Assembly (NCBI GenBank): GCA_014885115.2
Contig: WKLE02004854.1
Coordinates: forward strand, 1-15,532
Direction: 5' to 3'
DNA length: 15,532 nt
Source of the DNA: Asterionellopsis glacialis
Lineage: Eukaryota > Bacillariophyta > Plagiogrammaphyceae > Rhaphoneidales > Asterionellopsidaceae
Shown here: piece by piece, positions 1-8,762 of the stretch
How positions within the stretch are numbered: position 1 is the stretch's first letter
How the letters are laid out: every line of letters begins with the position of its first letter
Position numbers and translations under genes: made by a program
The notes under the pieces: generated by a model
Seen by the model: the letters and a program-made list of their open reading frames with translations, nothing else
Told to the model about the DNA's origin: nothing
Databases searched by the model: none

Positions 1-334
1 GTCTCGATTTGATCATAGAGCTCGCTATCTGATCGGTCAACAACTAAGTCAATCGTGTTTGTCTACGATCTACATTTTCACATTCTTGTGACATGATGTC
101 TCGCCATTTCACAGCCAAGTCATGAGGCAGAAAATTAGGGACAACGTGAACAGTAACCTGGCCAGATCGAAACGTTCTTGCAACCTCTTCCTCTTCTTGC
201 CGGTCGTGACTCTTTTCCGTTAATTCCAGATTGTTCGTGCGCTCTTCTTGGATCGCGTTCCCAAATTGAAAAGGAGAGTAAAAACATAACATCAGTATTA
301 TAAAATTCGAAATATTACGATCCATCTTAAACAT
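1..334 (-). CDS. 5' part of a secreted-protein gene, partial, with a frame break
   Basis: The reading frame starts at an ATG whose first base is 334 and runs 96 codons to a TAG at 44-46. Residues about 8-27 are hydrophobic and end in FGNA, as in a signal peptide. A charged linker rich in E, R and K follows. A segment VTVHVVPNFLPHDLAVKW then resembles the start of secreted 2-oxoglutarate/Fe(II) dioxygenase domains (prolyl 4-hydroxylase type), but the catalytic His/Asp residues are not in the window. The same strand stays open in another frame from about base 62 to the window edge, reading TIDLVVDRSDSELYDQIE, which looks like true coding sequence. So either an intron boundary, a one-base assembly error or a real frameshift lies near 60-75. 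The family assignment is a weak inference; the signal peptide and the break are seen directly. Confidence 0.5.
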
Positions 335-1013
335 GCTTGAAGTGTTCTCTACTATTCGTACTCGTACAGTAGTATTACAGCACTTGGTGCTCCTGCCAAC
401 CTGTCGGATATGTATGGGTTGAGAATCCCTACCTTTACTCGTAAGACAGATCTATGACATGGTGTTTGCTTTTCGTTGTCCTATTTTTCCGCGAAACACA
501 GCAAAGAGAGATGCTTCAGATTTCAGATCTACGCTTCTCTGAGAATTGACCAACTCGACCAACTTTGCTTTCTTCGAGGCTACAGAGAGTACAGTACCGG
601 TTACGTATATATTGTTATGTTGTCCGTTGGCTTCGTCTTTTTTATTATGTTTTTCAAATTTGGCAATATGATTTGTTGAATCATGAATATGTTCATACAC
701 ACCATGATTGTTAAGTTTACTTGTCATTCATCTACGGTCGGTGGCCAGTTTTTAGAGATATCGTAGTATCGCTCATTCTTTAAACTTTCGTCTTCTTTAC
801 TATTACTGTATACAGCCTGTTTCGTACTACCGTGGTCCACAACAAATCAAGTTGGAATCGACAGTAGAATTCTAACAACATAACAACAGAAGTTAGCGCA
901 TTTGAGTCTCTACCGGCCGCCGGTATCCCTGCTAATGTAGGTCCTAAGAATCGCAGTTTCGTCATTCTTTGTTTACACGACAAGATTCCAAAGAAGAGAC
1001 AGAGGGAGAGAAA
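335..1013. other. Intergenic spacer between divergent genes
   Basis: About 680 bases lie between the start of the minus-strand gene at 334 and the ATG of the TPR gene at 1014. Both genes must take their promoters from here. I see scattered GTAC words (for example near 358, 363, 590 and 604) but no clear TATA box at a fitting distance. A 91-codon minus-strand frame at 452-727 starts with ATG. Its composition (Lys, Asn and His rich, no recognisable motif) does not convince me that it is a gene. Confidence 0.6.
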
Positions 1014-3101
1014 ATGGCGTTGACATCGCCCATGGCTGGTCAGCCACCGGCGTCAATGGAAAAATACTATAGCGATGGCCGAACTGACGAAGAACGCGAA
1101 GATATGGCTGGATTGCCCAGCGAATCCCAACTTGTTTTGATCTGTCTTGACTATTTACGAGACCTTCGTCGAGGCTATGAACCTGAGGATTTGAGCTTGG
1201 CTGAAGGTCTGGATGCGGATTACCTCTCCGTCGCCGTCTACGCACTATCTCGAGCTTTTTTAGCACCTCGTCAACTGAAAGCTTCTAGTGCGACTGGCAA
1301 TGACCCTTATATTGATCGTCACAAAGTCAGTGCTATGCATCCAGATGTATTTCCAATTGATGAGAGTGCAGAGAAGACCATAAACATCCCTGACATTGCC
1401 ACCATCAACAAAGAAATACTTTACTCTCAAGATCCAAACACCATTGAATTCGCCGAACCGTCTTCCCCTGCAGCTGAAGAGAAGAAAGATGACCCGTTCT
1501 CATGGTACGAATATGATGATAGCCACCAAAGTAACTCTCACCGGTTTTATCCCTTAAATGGACTTGCATCGGGACCGACACTAAGAGGTCCTCTGACCCT
1601 TGGAGAAATTACAGCAGCCGGTATCGCAGGCCTAGGTGCAAAGAGTCGTCTTGATGCCGAGAAAGAAATGGTTCGAAGTGATCTCTTTCAACAGTTTGTT
1701 AGTGCTGTCCGCGCGAAGGGTTTCTTTAAAGACCCTGCGACTGAAGGTCCTTGTGACGACCCAGAAGAAGAAGAATTAAGACAGCAGAGAGCAGCGGAAA
1801 CATATGAAGATAGGTATCATAAAGTTATTTGCAAGTTTCGAAATAAACTCGCTAACAAGGCCCAGCAGCAAGGAGGACTACCACACGACGGTTCAGCAGA
1901 CTCCTTCACTGGTAATTTCGCGGCACTATCAGCAGCGGAAAAACAGAGACAACGGAGATTGACACGCATCGAAGTAGCTAGAGCAAAGCACGCCAAGATG
2001 AAAAAAGACGATATGAATCGAAGAAAATTTGATAAAAACAGCAGTCCATACAAAGAAGAAAGTAAGAATGTGGATGCCGTCTCACCACTCATGAAAAAGC
2101 TCATGCCTGAGACGACTCGTTCACCTCAGAACACTATGCAAAACGCCAACGACCTAGTTGAAGCCGAAAAGCATAAAGGTACTGGTAATAAGTGGATGCA
2201 AAAAAAGAATTACGACAAGGCCGTCGAGTGCTACACCATGGCTCTCAAACTCTGTCCAGACGGACCAACATCTCACGTATACTTTTCAAACCGCGCTGCT
2301 GCTCTCTTATCCATGAAGAAGTTTGAAGATGCAATCCTTGACTCTGAAAGAAGTTTAGCCCTCAAGCCCGATTATGGCAAAGCTCATTCCAGGCTTGGGT
2401 TAGCTCATTTTCTACTTGGGAACTATCGCCAGGCAGTTGAGGCCTACACTATCAGTCTCAAATACGAACCAGAAAACAAGAGTAGCCAGAGCTATCTCGA
2501 AAAGGCTAGGAGAAAACTTAGCTCATCAGGCGACAAAGCAAATAACACAGAGGAATACGTCAATTCAAGCTTTTCCGTCATCAGTGAATATGAAAATTCT
2601 GAAGCAAGAGGATTTGCCGTTGTGGATGGTCAGCATCAGAGACAAGTAATCATAAATCAAAAAGAAGCAGAGAAGTTTAAACATAAAGGAAATGCACATA
2701 TGGCAAGCAGAGAATATCAACAGGCCACAGAAGCTTATTCTGAAGCCATTAAATTATGCCCAGACGGACATAGTTCTCATGTGTACTTTTCAAATCGTGC
2801 CGCTGCTCTATGTTACCTGGAACGCTACGCTGAAGCTGAATTAGACTCAGAGCGCAGCTTATCGTTGAAGCCAGACTACGGAAAGGCTCATGCTAGGCTC
2901 GGTTTGTCTCGTTTCTTCAGGGGAGACTACGAGGGAGCTGTAAAGGCGTATACAAGTGCCTTAAAGTTTGACCCAGACAATGCTGCCAGCAAATCGTACC
3001 TTGCAAAGGCCAAAGCGCGACTAGACAAAATGAATCATCCAACGTCTAGTCAAGAAAAAATTGAAAACACTATGGCCGATCCATCGATGTTAGAATATTA
3101 G
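1014..3101 (+). CDS. SGT-like TPR co-chaperone with two duplicated TPR clusters
   Basis: Single exon, 695 aa. The frame is open from 969, but that codon is TTG; the first ATG is at 1014 in a good context (gagaaaATGGCG). Residues about 40-85 (SQLVLICLDYLRDLRRGY, then VAVYALSRAF) resemble the helical N-terminal dimerisation domain of SGTA/SGT2 proteins. A middle stretch at about 220-285 (FQQFVSAVRAKGFF, later YEDRYHKVICKFRNKL) also recalls SGT proteins. Two three-repeat TPR clusters follow, at about 380-485 and 550-655. They are clear duplicates: both contain CPDG, HVYFSNRAAAL, DSERSL and LKPDYGKAH. Each keeps the carboxylate-clamp pattern (K..GN, the N of SNRAA, K and R around PDYGKAH.R), which in this family binds the EEVD tails of Hsp70/Hsp90. 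Inferred role: cytosolic co-chaperone or scaffold. Confidence is high for TPR and moderate for SGT kinship. Confidence 0.85.
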   Translation: MALTSPMAGQPPASMEKYYSDGRTDEEREDMAGLPSESQLVLICLDYLRDLRRGYEPEDLSLAEGLDADYLSVAVYALSRAFLAPRQLKASSATGNDPYIDRHKVSAMHPDVFPIDESAEKTINIPDIATINKEILYSQDPNTIEFAEPSSPAAEEKKDDPFSWYEYDDSHQSNSHRFYPLNGLASGPTLRGPLTLGEITAAGIAGLGAKSRLDAEKEMVRSDLFQQFVSAVRAKGFFKDPATEGPCDDPEEEELRQQRAAETYEDRYHKVICKFRNKLANKAQQQGGLPHDGSADSFTGNFAALSAAEKQRQRRLTRIEVARAKHAKMKKDDMNRRKFDKNSSPYKEESKNVDAVSPLMKKLMPETTRSPQNTMQNANDLVEAEKHKGTGNKWMQKKNYDKAVECYTMALKLCPDGPTSHVYFSNRAAALLSMKKFEDAILDSERSLALKPDYGKAHSRLGLAHFLLGNYRQAVEAYTISLKYEPENKSSQSYLEKARRKLSSSGDKANNTEEYVNSSFSVISEYENSEARGFAVVDGQHQRQVIINQKEAEKFKHKGNAHMASREYQQATEAYSEAIKLCPDGHSSHVYFSNRAAALCYLERYAEAELDSERSLSLKPDYGKAHARLGLSRFFRGDYEGAVKAYTSALKFDPDNAASKSYLAKAKARLDKMNHPTSSQEKIENTMADPSMLEY

Positions 3102-3271
3102 TTGTAATGATGAGAGAGATAAATGAGGGGAAAACCTAAAAAGAAGAAAGAAAAGTAGCTTGAATTTTTTAGTAACATATACGTTTTATTTTGTTTACAC
3201 TATCCATTTTTGTTTACAAGGGGCATTTTCTTTTTCCCACAGCAGTTGCATGGGGATGCATTGCATGCTTT

Positions 3272-5719
3272 TTAATACTGACTATCTCTGTCACTTCCTC
3301 GGCTGTATTGGCTGTCAGCCTCTGATCTCTCCTCTGCTATTCTTATCATCCCCATTCGCAATCCTGCTGCCATGCCCGAAAATTGACTTGATTTGCTGCT
3401 TTGCTGTGCCTTTCGATAAGCACTGTCACCTCTGCTAGATACTTCGCTTTCACTATCTCCCGCACTTCTTCCACTTGTACTTGATGTGATTGAGTACTCG
3501 TCGTAGTTCACACTTGGTGTTCGATTCCTTGACGTTTGCCCCCTAATATCTATAGAACCGTTTGAAGAACTCCTGGAAGAGCTGTTGCTGATCCTACTTC
3601 TTGGGGATGTCGAATTAACTGATTTGTTGTCCTGAGCGAAATTAACAGTTCGCTGCTGTCCAGAGTTTCCAGAGTTGGATACGTTGACCATGCGGGGTTT
3701 CTGCTGAGGATCAGATTGCCCGACGACACCGCGTCTCAATGACGGCGTCAAAACACTACTTTCAGAAGAAACGTAAGTTGAACTTGCATTACTGCTGCTT
3801 ACTCTCGACCTTCCACTACCTTGACCTGCTCGAACTTCCAGAAGATTCAGAAGGCTTCCGTCTCTAACTTGTGCACTCGTGTTCGCCTGTACTGATCTTG
3901 GGTGTCTACTTGATCCAGATGAGGAAGAATTCCCATCGTTCTTTTGATTTGAAGAATCTTGGACTCTCCCCGCAGCACGCCTTGTCTTTTGACTGCTCGA
4001 CATTGATTCAGAAGATTGTTTCCTTTCTGATTTCCCAGAGCGACCAGATGAATTGGAACCCGTACTAGAAGCTGAAGAGCCCCTAGTGAGGTTTCGACTA
4101 GCAGCAGCTGCCAACACGGCTTCAGATTGCAGAATCCTCTGTCGTTCTGCAGCATTGGCACGTGCATCCCGAAATTCTACTCTCATCTTAGCAATTGAGT
4201 CCTGACTTCTCTCTCTCTCTTCTTTTGCTGCATCCAGAAGTTCATTCTCTTTATGCTGGAAATCTTCCATCATTCTGCGATGGTCTTTCATAACAGATTC
4301 AAAAAATTCCCACTGTTTTTCCATAGTAGACAAGGTTTGTGCTCTTTCATTTCTAATACCCTCGGCGAGCTCTGTTTCTGTTCGCAAGGCAGCCTCCAAC
4401 ATCCTGTCATGTTCAGCATTCAGAGCACCGTTAGAGCTGAGGATACCTGTCATCTGCTTATTTAGTTCTAACAGTTTTGTTTGCAAAACTGAGTTCTTCT
4501 TTTTGAATTCTTCAACTGAACGATTGAGCTGAGTATTTTCGTTCATGTAGGTGTCTCGTTCGTGCACGAGCTTTTTCTTTTCTTGTTGGTATTCATTCTT
4601 GAGGTCAGCTAATTCTGTCTCGAGCTCTGATACAGTATTTGTTAAGTATTCTTCATTGGTAAACCTCGATCGTAACTGAGCTTCCAAAGCTTCCGCCATA
4701 GCCTTTGACGTCGAAGCTTCGCTCTTTAAATTAGCAATTGTATCGGCCTGATCTTGCTGTTCATCTTCAAAGCTTTGTTGGATTTTTTGTACCGCATTCT
4801 CGTGATCTTCTACCTGATGACGAAGGATTTCAGTTTGGTTAATGAGTTCATCACGTTCATTTCGAAGACTTTGAATATTCTCATTTTCTCTCGTAAGTTT
4901 ATTTTGCAAATTCTGAATTTCGTCTCTCAAGTCAACGAGATTGTCTTCTTTGCTATCAGACCTTTTCTCCAAGTCTTCAATTTGGGACCTAGCTTCTACT
5001 AGTTCTTCTTCAAGTCGCATAATTATCCGTTGTGACGCCATACGTTCGTTCGATGCTGTTTGCTTTACATTGGAAACAATAGAGACATTTTCTTCTCGTA
5101 GTGCTTCAACGAGCCGTGATGTAGTGTGTTGTGCTCTTGCCATTGCTCGGAGAGCGGCCTCTCGGTGTGGACCTGATTCAGCCTTAGAATTTAGGAGATC
5201 GGCAGGAGTTCGACCATAGTTGTCTTTTACTTCGACAGCAGTGGGGTATGCCATAAGAAGAAGATTGATAATTCGTTCGTTTGGTTGAGTACTGTTGGCG
5301 ACTGTCAAATGGAGTGGGAGCATCCCTTGGTCATCTGGACTACTAGCTCCTTCAGGGTATGCATCAAGAAGAATGTCAATTAGTTCTTCAATCTGGCGAC
5401 TGGCTTGTGACGAAGACGGTTGGGAAGATTCAGCTGCCCCCGCTTCACTTTGCATACATACTAAATGAAGCGGAAGATGCCTCCATAGAATTCTCCCGTC
5501 CGAACTATGCCTGCTAACGATCCATGTTTCACATTCTTCGGGATGGCTTAACACCCTTGCTTTAGCTCCATCCCAACGGCGATAATTGATCCAACGAAAA
5601 AGCTCTGTAGGGTTCAAGTAGTAGTCGACTTCCTTTCGCTTTTCGTCAAGGACAGCTTTTTCAGTAGTTTGACCAGTGTTCTGACCCATGCTGGAAGACA
5701 TCGTTTTCGCAGAAGACAT
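3272..5719 (-). CDS. Ankyrin-repeat, coiled-coil and Ser-rich protein
   Basis: Single exon, 815 aa. The open frame reaches 5737, but only through a TTG; the first ATG is at 5719. Residues about 36-60 (NPTELFRWINYRRWDGAK) lead into ankyrin-like repeats at about 60-190 (LPLHLVC, then LIDILLDAYPEGA, LPLHLTVA, LLLMAYPTAVEVKDNYGRTP). I recall similar NPTELF..I/INYRRW proteins as an expanded family in diatom genomes; this is from memory, not searched. Residues about 200-535 form a long coiled coil rich in E, Q, K and R. Residues about 540-790 are low-complexity Ser/Arg/Gly/Asn. The extreme C-terminus is a short charged tail ending SRGSDRDSQY. No catalytic motif, signal peptide or membrane segment is visible. 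It is probably an intracellular scaffold. It runs tail-to-tail with the TPR gene, 170 bp apart. Confidence 0.85.
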   Translation of the reverse strand: MSSAKTMSSSMGQNTGQTTEKAVLDEKRKEVDYYLNPTELFRWINYRRWDGAKARVLSHPEECETWIVSRHSSDGRILWRHLPLHLVCMQSEAGAAESSQPSSSQASRQIEELIDILLDAYPEGASSPDDQGMLPLHLTVANSTQPNERIINLLLMAYPTAVEVKDNYGRTPADLLNSKAESGPHREAALRAMARAQHTTSRLVEALREENVSIVSNVKQTASNERMASQRIIMRLEEELVEARSQIEDLEKRSDSKEDNLVDLRDEIQNLQNKLTRENENIQSLRNERDELINQTEILRHQVEDHENAVQKIQQSFEDEQQDQADTIANLKSEASTSKAMAEALEAQLRSRFTNEEYLTNTVSELETELADLKNEYQQEKKKLVHERDTYMNENTQLNRSVEEFKKKNSVLQTKLLELNKQMTGILSSNGALNAEHDRMLEAALRTETELAEGIRNERAQTLSTMEKQWEFFESVMKDHRRMMEDFQHKENELLDAAKEERERSQDSIAKMRVEFRDARANAAERQRILQSEAVLAAAASRNLTRGSSASSTGSNSSGRSGKSERKQSSESMSSSQKTRRAAGRVQDSSNQKNDGNSSSSGSSRHPRSVQANTSAQVRDGSLLNLLEVRAGQGSGRSRVSSSNASSTYVSSESSVLTPSLRRGVVGQSDPQQKPRMVNVSNSGNSGQQRTVNFAQDNKSVNSTSPRSRISNSSSRSSSNGSIDIRGQTSRNRTPSVNYDEYSITSSTSGRSAGDSESEVSSRGDSAYRKAQQSSKSSQFSGMAAGLRMGMIRIAEERSEADSQYSRGSDRDSQY

Positions 5720-5866
5720 GGTCAGTTTCTGATCCAACCGAACGGATTAACAAGACTTCGTTATGTTGCCACTCTGGATGTTATGTTCCATCAACTATTA
5801 AATCACTTCTACGAATGCAAGCTATACCTCAATGCTCCTAAAGCAGTCGAACTCCCCTTGCTGCTT

Positions 5867-5873
5867 CTTTATA
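5867..5873 (-). promoter_or_regulatory. Possible TATA box of the ankyrin/coiled-coil gene
   Basis: On the minus strand the bases read TATAAAG within ATTTTATAAAGAAG, about 150 bases before the ATG at 5719. Transcription starting roughly 30 bases downstream would leave a 5' leader near 120 nt. Only the match and the spacing support it. Confidence 0.3.
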
Positions 5874-6160
5874 AAATAATGTAGGACCTGTGTAGGACTA
5901 GATCCTAAGGTCACTTTGTGCAAGGCATAATCTTGACAGATGTGTCTCTTTCGCGACAGAAAATTGTGATCGCCAAAGAAAGCATCTCGCCAAAAGAAAA
6001 AAATGGATGTGTTTGATTGGACATGTGTATGGGTTAGTACCAGGAATTTTATTTTATTCATAATTGTATAAGTCATATTCAATTGCTAAGCGCTTTTTCC
6101 GAGTGAGCGAGCGAGACACCTCCAATAGTCGAAACCTCTTCTCACAAGTTCAGATAAGTA

Positions 6161-6275
6161 AGTACTGTACCTAGTAAGGTACCGGGTACTGTACTTAATG
6201 CCGAAGATACATTGTATTCAACTGTACCTGTTCTGTAATTACGACAAGTAACGTAAGTATAATGTACCAGGTACA
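6161..6275. repeat. Cluster of GTAC / GGTACC words
   Basis: Eight GTAC tetramers occur in about 115 bases, for example agtactgtac, aaggtaccggg, gggtactgtactt, actgtacctg and aatgtaccaggtacag. One per 256 bases would be expected at random. The words are self-complementary and irregularly spaced, so this is not a clean tandem array. A similar cluster lies at 15117-15449. Confidence 0.6.
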
Positions 6276-6469
6276 GTATGGGGGGAATTGATAATTATTG
6301 ATATGTACTACCAGATACCTCCCCGCATGGTCATGAATATTTGCAATTATTGCTCTTTCTCGTTCGTTTCATAATGAACAAATAAATTTGGACAAAGATT
6401 ACATTGCACCAAAATATTTTATTACAAGGAAAAGCGGATTGGATTACAAAAGGCTATTTCTTTCTGTAC

Positions 6470-6478
6470 TATATAAAT
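6470..6478 (+). promoter_or_regulatory. TATA box proposed for the sulfatase gene
   Basis: The bases read TATATAAAT, 35-43 bases ahead of the ATG at 6513. With a start site about 30 bases downstream, the 5' leader would be only about 10-15 nt. The placement supports 6513 as the true start of the sulfatase reading frame. Confidence 0.45.
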
Positions 6479-6512
6479 TCGTACATAGTTCATTACTTAA
6501 CCTTGCTTGATT

Positions 6513-8727
6513 ATGAGCCTATGTTGTTGTGAGGTTTTGTTTCTTGTATCCTTCTCGGGAGTGTTTACTGTCGGTTCTTACTGTACTCGTACTCGTACGA
6601 CTGTCTACCGGTTCTTACTGTCCGGATCCTACCTGTAAGATCTCTTCAGGAGCATTCTTTGGTAGTCTAGTCTTGCACGAATTTGGGGACAAAGCAGAAT
6701 GCTGACAAATGCAATGGTTTGTTATACATTATCGGCAGCAACCTTCTCGTAGTCGGCTTCTGTAGATTTATTTGGATTGAACATCATGAGTCCACAAACG
6801 ATTTTGCTGGGTTTGCTCTTTTTCGGGTTTCTTAGCGTAATCCTTGTAAGTAATCCATAATCCCAGAGGGTCTCGAACTGAGGAAGTAGTTTGGCCCTGT
6901 GATTCTCGTTGAGTACCAACTCTCACCCTCCAATAATCATATCTTAAACTGTATAGTTGCATAATCTCAGTTCTAACATTGATACCAATAAGGATGTACA
7001 AGACTCACCTGTGTATACACAGGATGAAGTCAACGAGTTTCAAAAAGAAATCAAAGATCTGAAGTCATCGAATCAGGAAATCAAGAATCTGACGAACAGT
7101 GAAAATGCTGCTGGGGGGAATAGAAATGAACAGTCCACAGAGAATATTAAGGATGAAGTTGATAACAAGGCGAAGGAAAGGAAGCATGAAAGAAAAATGA
7201 AGACAAGTTCTGAAAAAAAGATGAATATACTGCTCCTCTATGCCGATGATTGGTCTTTCAAAACGCTTGGCGCAGCAGGGAACAAGTTTGTCAAAACACC
7301 ATATTTAGATGATCTTGCATCAAAAGGAATTCACTTTACGCATAATTGTGTGACAACATCTATTTGCTGGATTAGCCGATCTTCGATGTATACTGGACAG
7401 TATGTTTCGCGCCACAAATGCCCAAATGTTGCCGACGTGGAATATTACAATCGTTGGAATGAAACGCTCTACGGAGCTCTTGCCAATAATGGTTACTACA
7501 ACGGTTTCTTTGGCAAGTGGCACCATAGCTATGATAATTTACCAGAATGGTCGTTTGGGGAAAGAGAATTTTATTTTGGTAGTCACTTTATGCCGGATGG
7601 ACAGCACGTGACTGAAAAGAACCAAGCTGATGCTCTTAGATTCCTTAGAAGAAGACCGATGGAGAAACCTTTCATCCTTACTATTTCCTTCTTTGCGACT
7701 CATGCTGAGGATGGTTCCACTGGGCAATATTATCCACAAAATAGCAGTATGAAGTTATATGAAAATGACGAAGTTCCAATTGCACCGAATGCGGATGTCG
7801 GCAATTCTACTGCAAACTGGGATAAACTTCCTCCATTCTTTGTCGAGAAGAATGAAGGAAGACAACGGTGGAATTGGCGGTTCGATACTTATGACAAATA
7901 TCAAAAGATGATGAAGAACTATTATAGGATGGCCTCTGAAGTAGATAAAGCCTGTGGTAAAATTATCCAAGAGCTTAAGAGACAGCATATTTTCAACAGA
8001 ACCTTGATTATTTTCACAACCGATAATGGAAATTATCATGCGGAGCACGGTCTTGCAGACAAGTGGTATCCAGTAAGTAAACAAGATGTTATCAAGATAG
8101 AGTCCTTTGGATCCCTGCCTCCCCTTGTTTCTAACTCATGTCCCTTGTCGATTGTGATCATAGCACGAAGAGAGTATTCGGGTGCCTCTTATTGTATTTG
8201 ACCCACGGATGCCAAGCTCAAAAGTTGGCACTAAAAATGACGAATTCACGCTGAATATTGATCTCGCTCCCACTATTTTAAAGGTAAGCTTTTCCTGTCC
8301 ACTACTGTTCTATAGCACCGAAAAGTTTTATTCACAAATACTCACCGTTTGAAATTTCTTTACAAAGGCGGCAGGGATTGATCCACCGGAAGCAATGCAA
8401 GGGAAAGACTTTGCTGACCTATATCTAAAAGAAAACACACCATGGAGAAAAGAGTTTTTCTATGAATGGCCAGACCCTTTCAATCAGAAAGATTGGCTTC
8501 CTGCGGCACAAGCTTTAGTAAGAAAAGATTACAAATACATCTACTGGCCGCAGCACGATTACCACCAGTTATTTCATCTCAAGGAGGATCCGATGGAGAT
8601 GAATGATCTCCGCCACAATTCATCAGTTTCTAGTTTACTTGACGAGATGAAGTCACGTTTTGGCATATTGCGAGCAGCAGCTGCAGGTAATCTTACTGAT
8701 TCCAACTCAATTATCTCACCTGTGTGA
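6513..8727 (+). CDS. Type I (formylglycine-dependent) sulfatase, four-exon model
   Basis: Proposed exons are 6513-6634, 6971-8072, 8164-8283 and 8368-8727, giving 567 aa. The last two introns (91 and 84 nt) are strongly supported: GTAAGT/TAG and GTAAGC/AAG splice sites restore [21 protein letters not shown] and [11 protein letters not shown]. Exon 1 is an inference: ATG, hydrophobic [11 protein letters not shown], donor GTAAGA, and the ctcAG acceptor at 6969-6970 fits the phase. Without it the frame is open to 6957 with no ATG until 7198. Family landmarks by model residue: LLYADDW with metal ligands D133/D134, ICWISR with C173 as the likely formylglycine precursor, GKWHH (K223, H225), H285, TTDNG (D392, N393) and ADKW (K405). 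Several NxS/T sequons suit the secretory pathway. A charged linker rich in E, K and N lies before the domain. The family hydrolyses sulfate esters, often of polysaccharides; the substrate here is unknown. Confidence 0.85.
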
Positions 8728-8762
8728 GACCGTTTCGAGACGCTTACACTACATTATGTAAA

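Larger units (their letters stand above)
5720..6512. other. Intergenic spacer between the ankyrin gene and the sulfatase
   Basis: About 790 bases between two divergently transcribed genes, so promoters for both should lie here. The only long frame inside it (5822-6082, minus) looks like composition noise. The part from about 6150 to 6320 is rich in GTAC words and is listed separately; the right end carries the TATA box at 6470. Confidence 0.6.

Noticed and set aside
452..727. 91-codon minus-strand frame starting with ATG
   Set aside because: Asn/Lys/His-rich, no motif or recognisable family, and it overlaps a plus-strand frame of similar length (476-679). Not enough to call a gene.
969..1013. 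Upstream extension of the TPR gene
   Set aside because: It begins with TTG; the ATG at 1014 has a good context and nothing before it looks conserved.
5822..6082. 86-codon minus-strand frame
   Set aside because: Composition resembles random AT-rich DNA, and it overlaps the proposed upstream region of the ankyrin gene.
8073..8201. Read-through C-terminus of the sulfatase main exon
   Set aside because: The donor GTAAGT at 8073 and the acceptor at 8163 restore the family sequence HEESIRVP, so the read-through is intronic.
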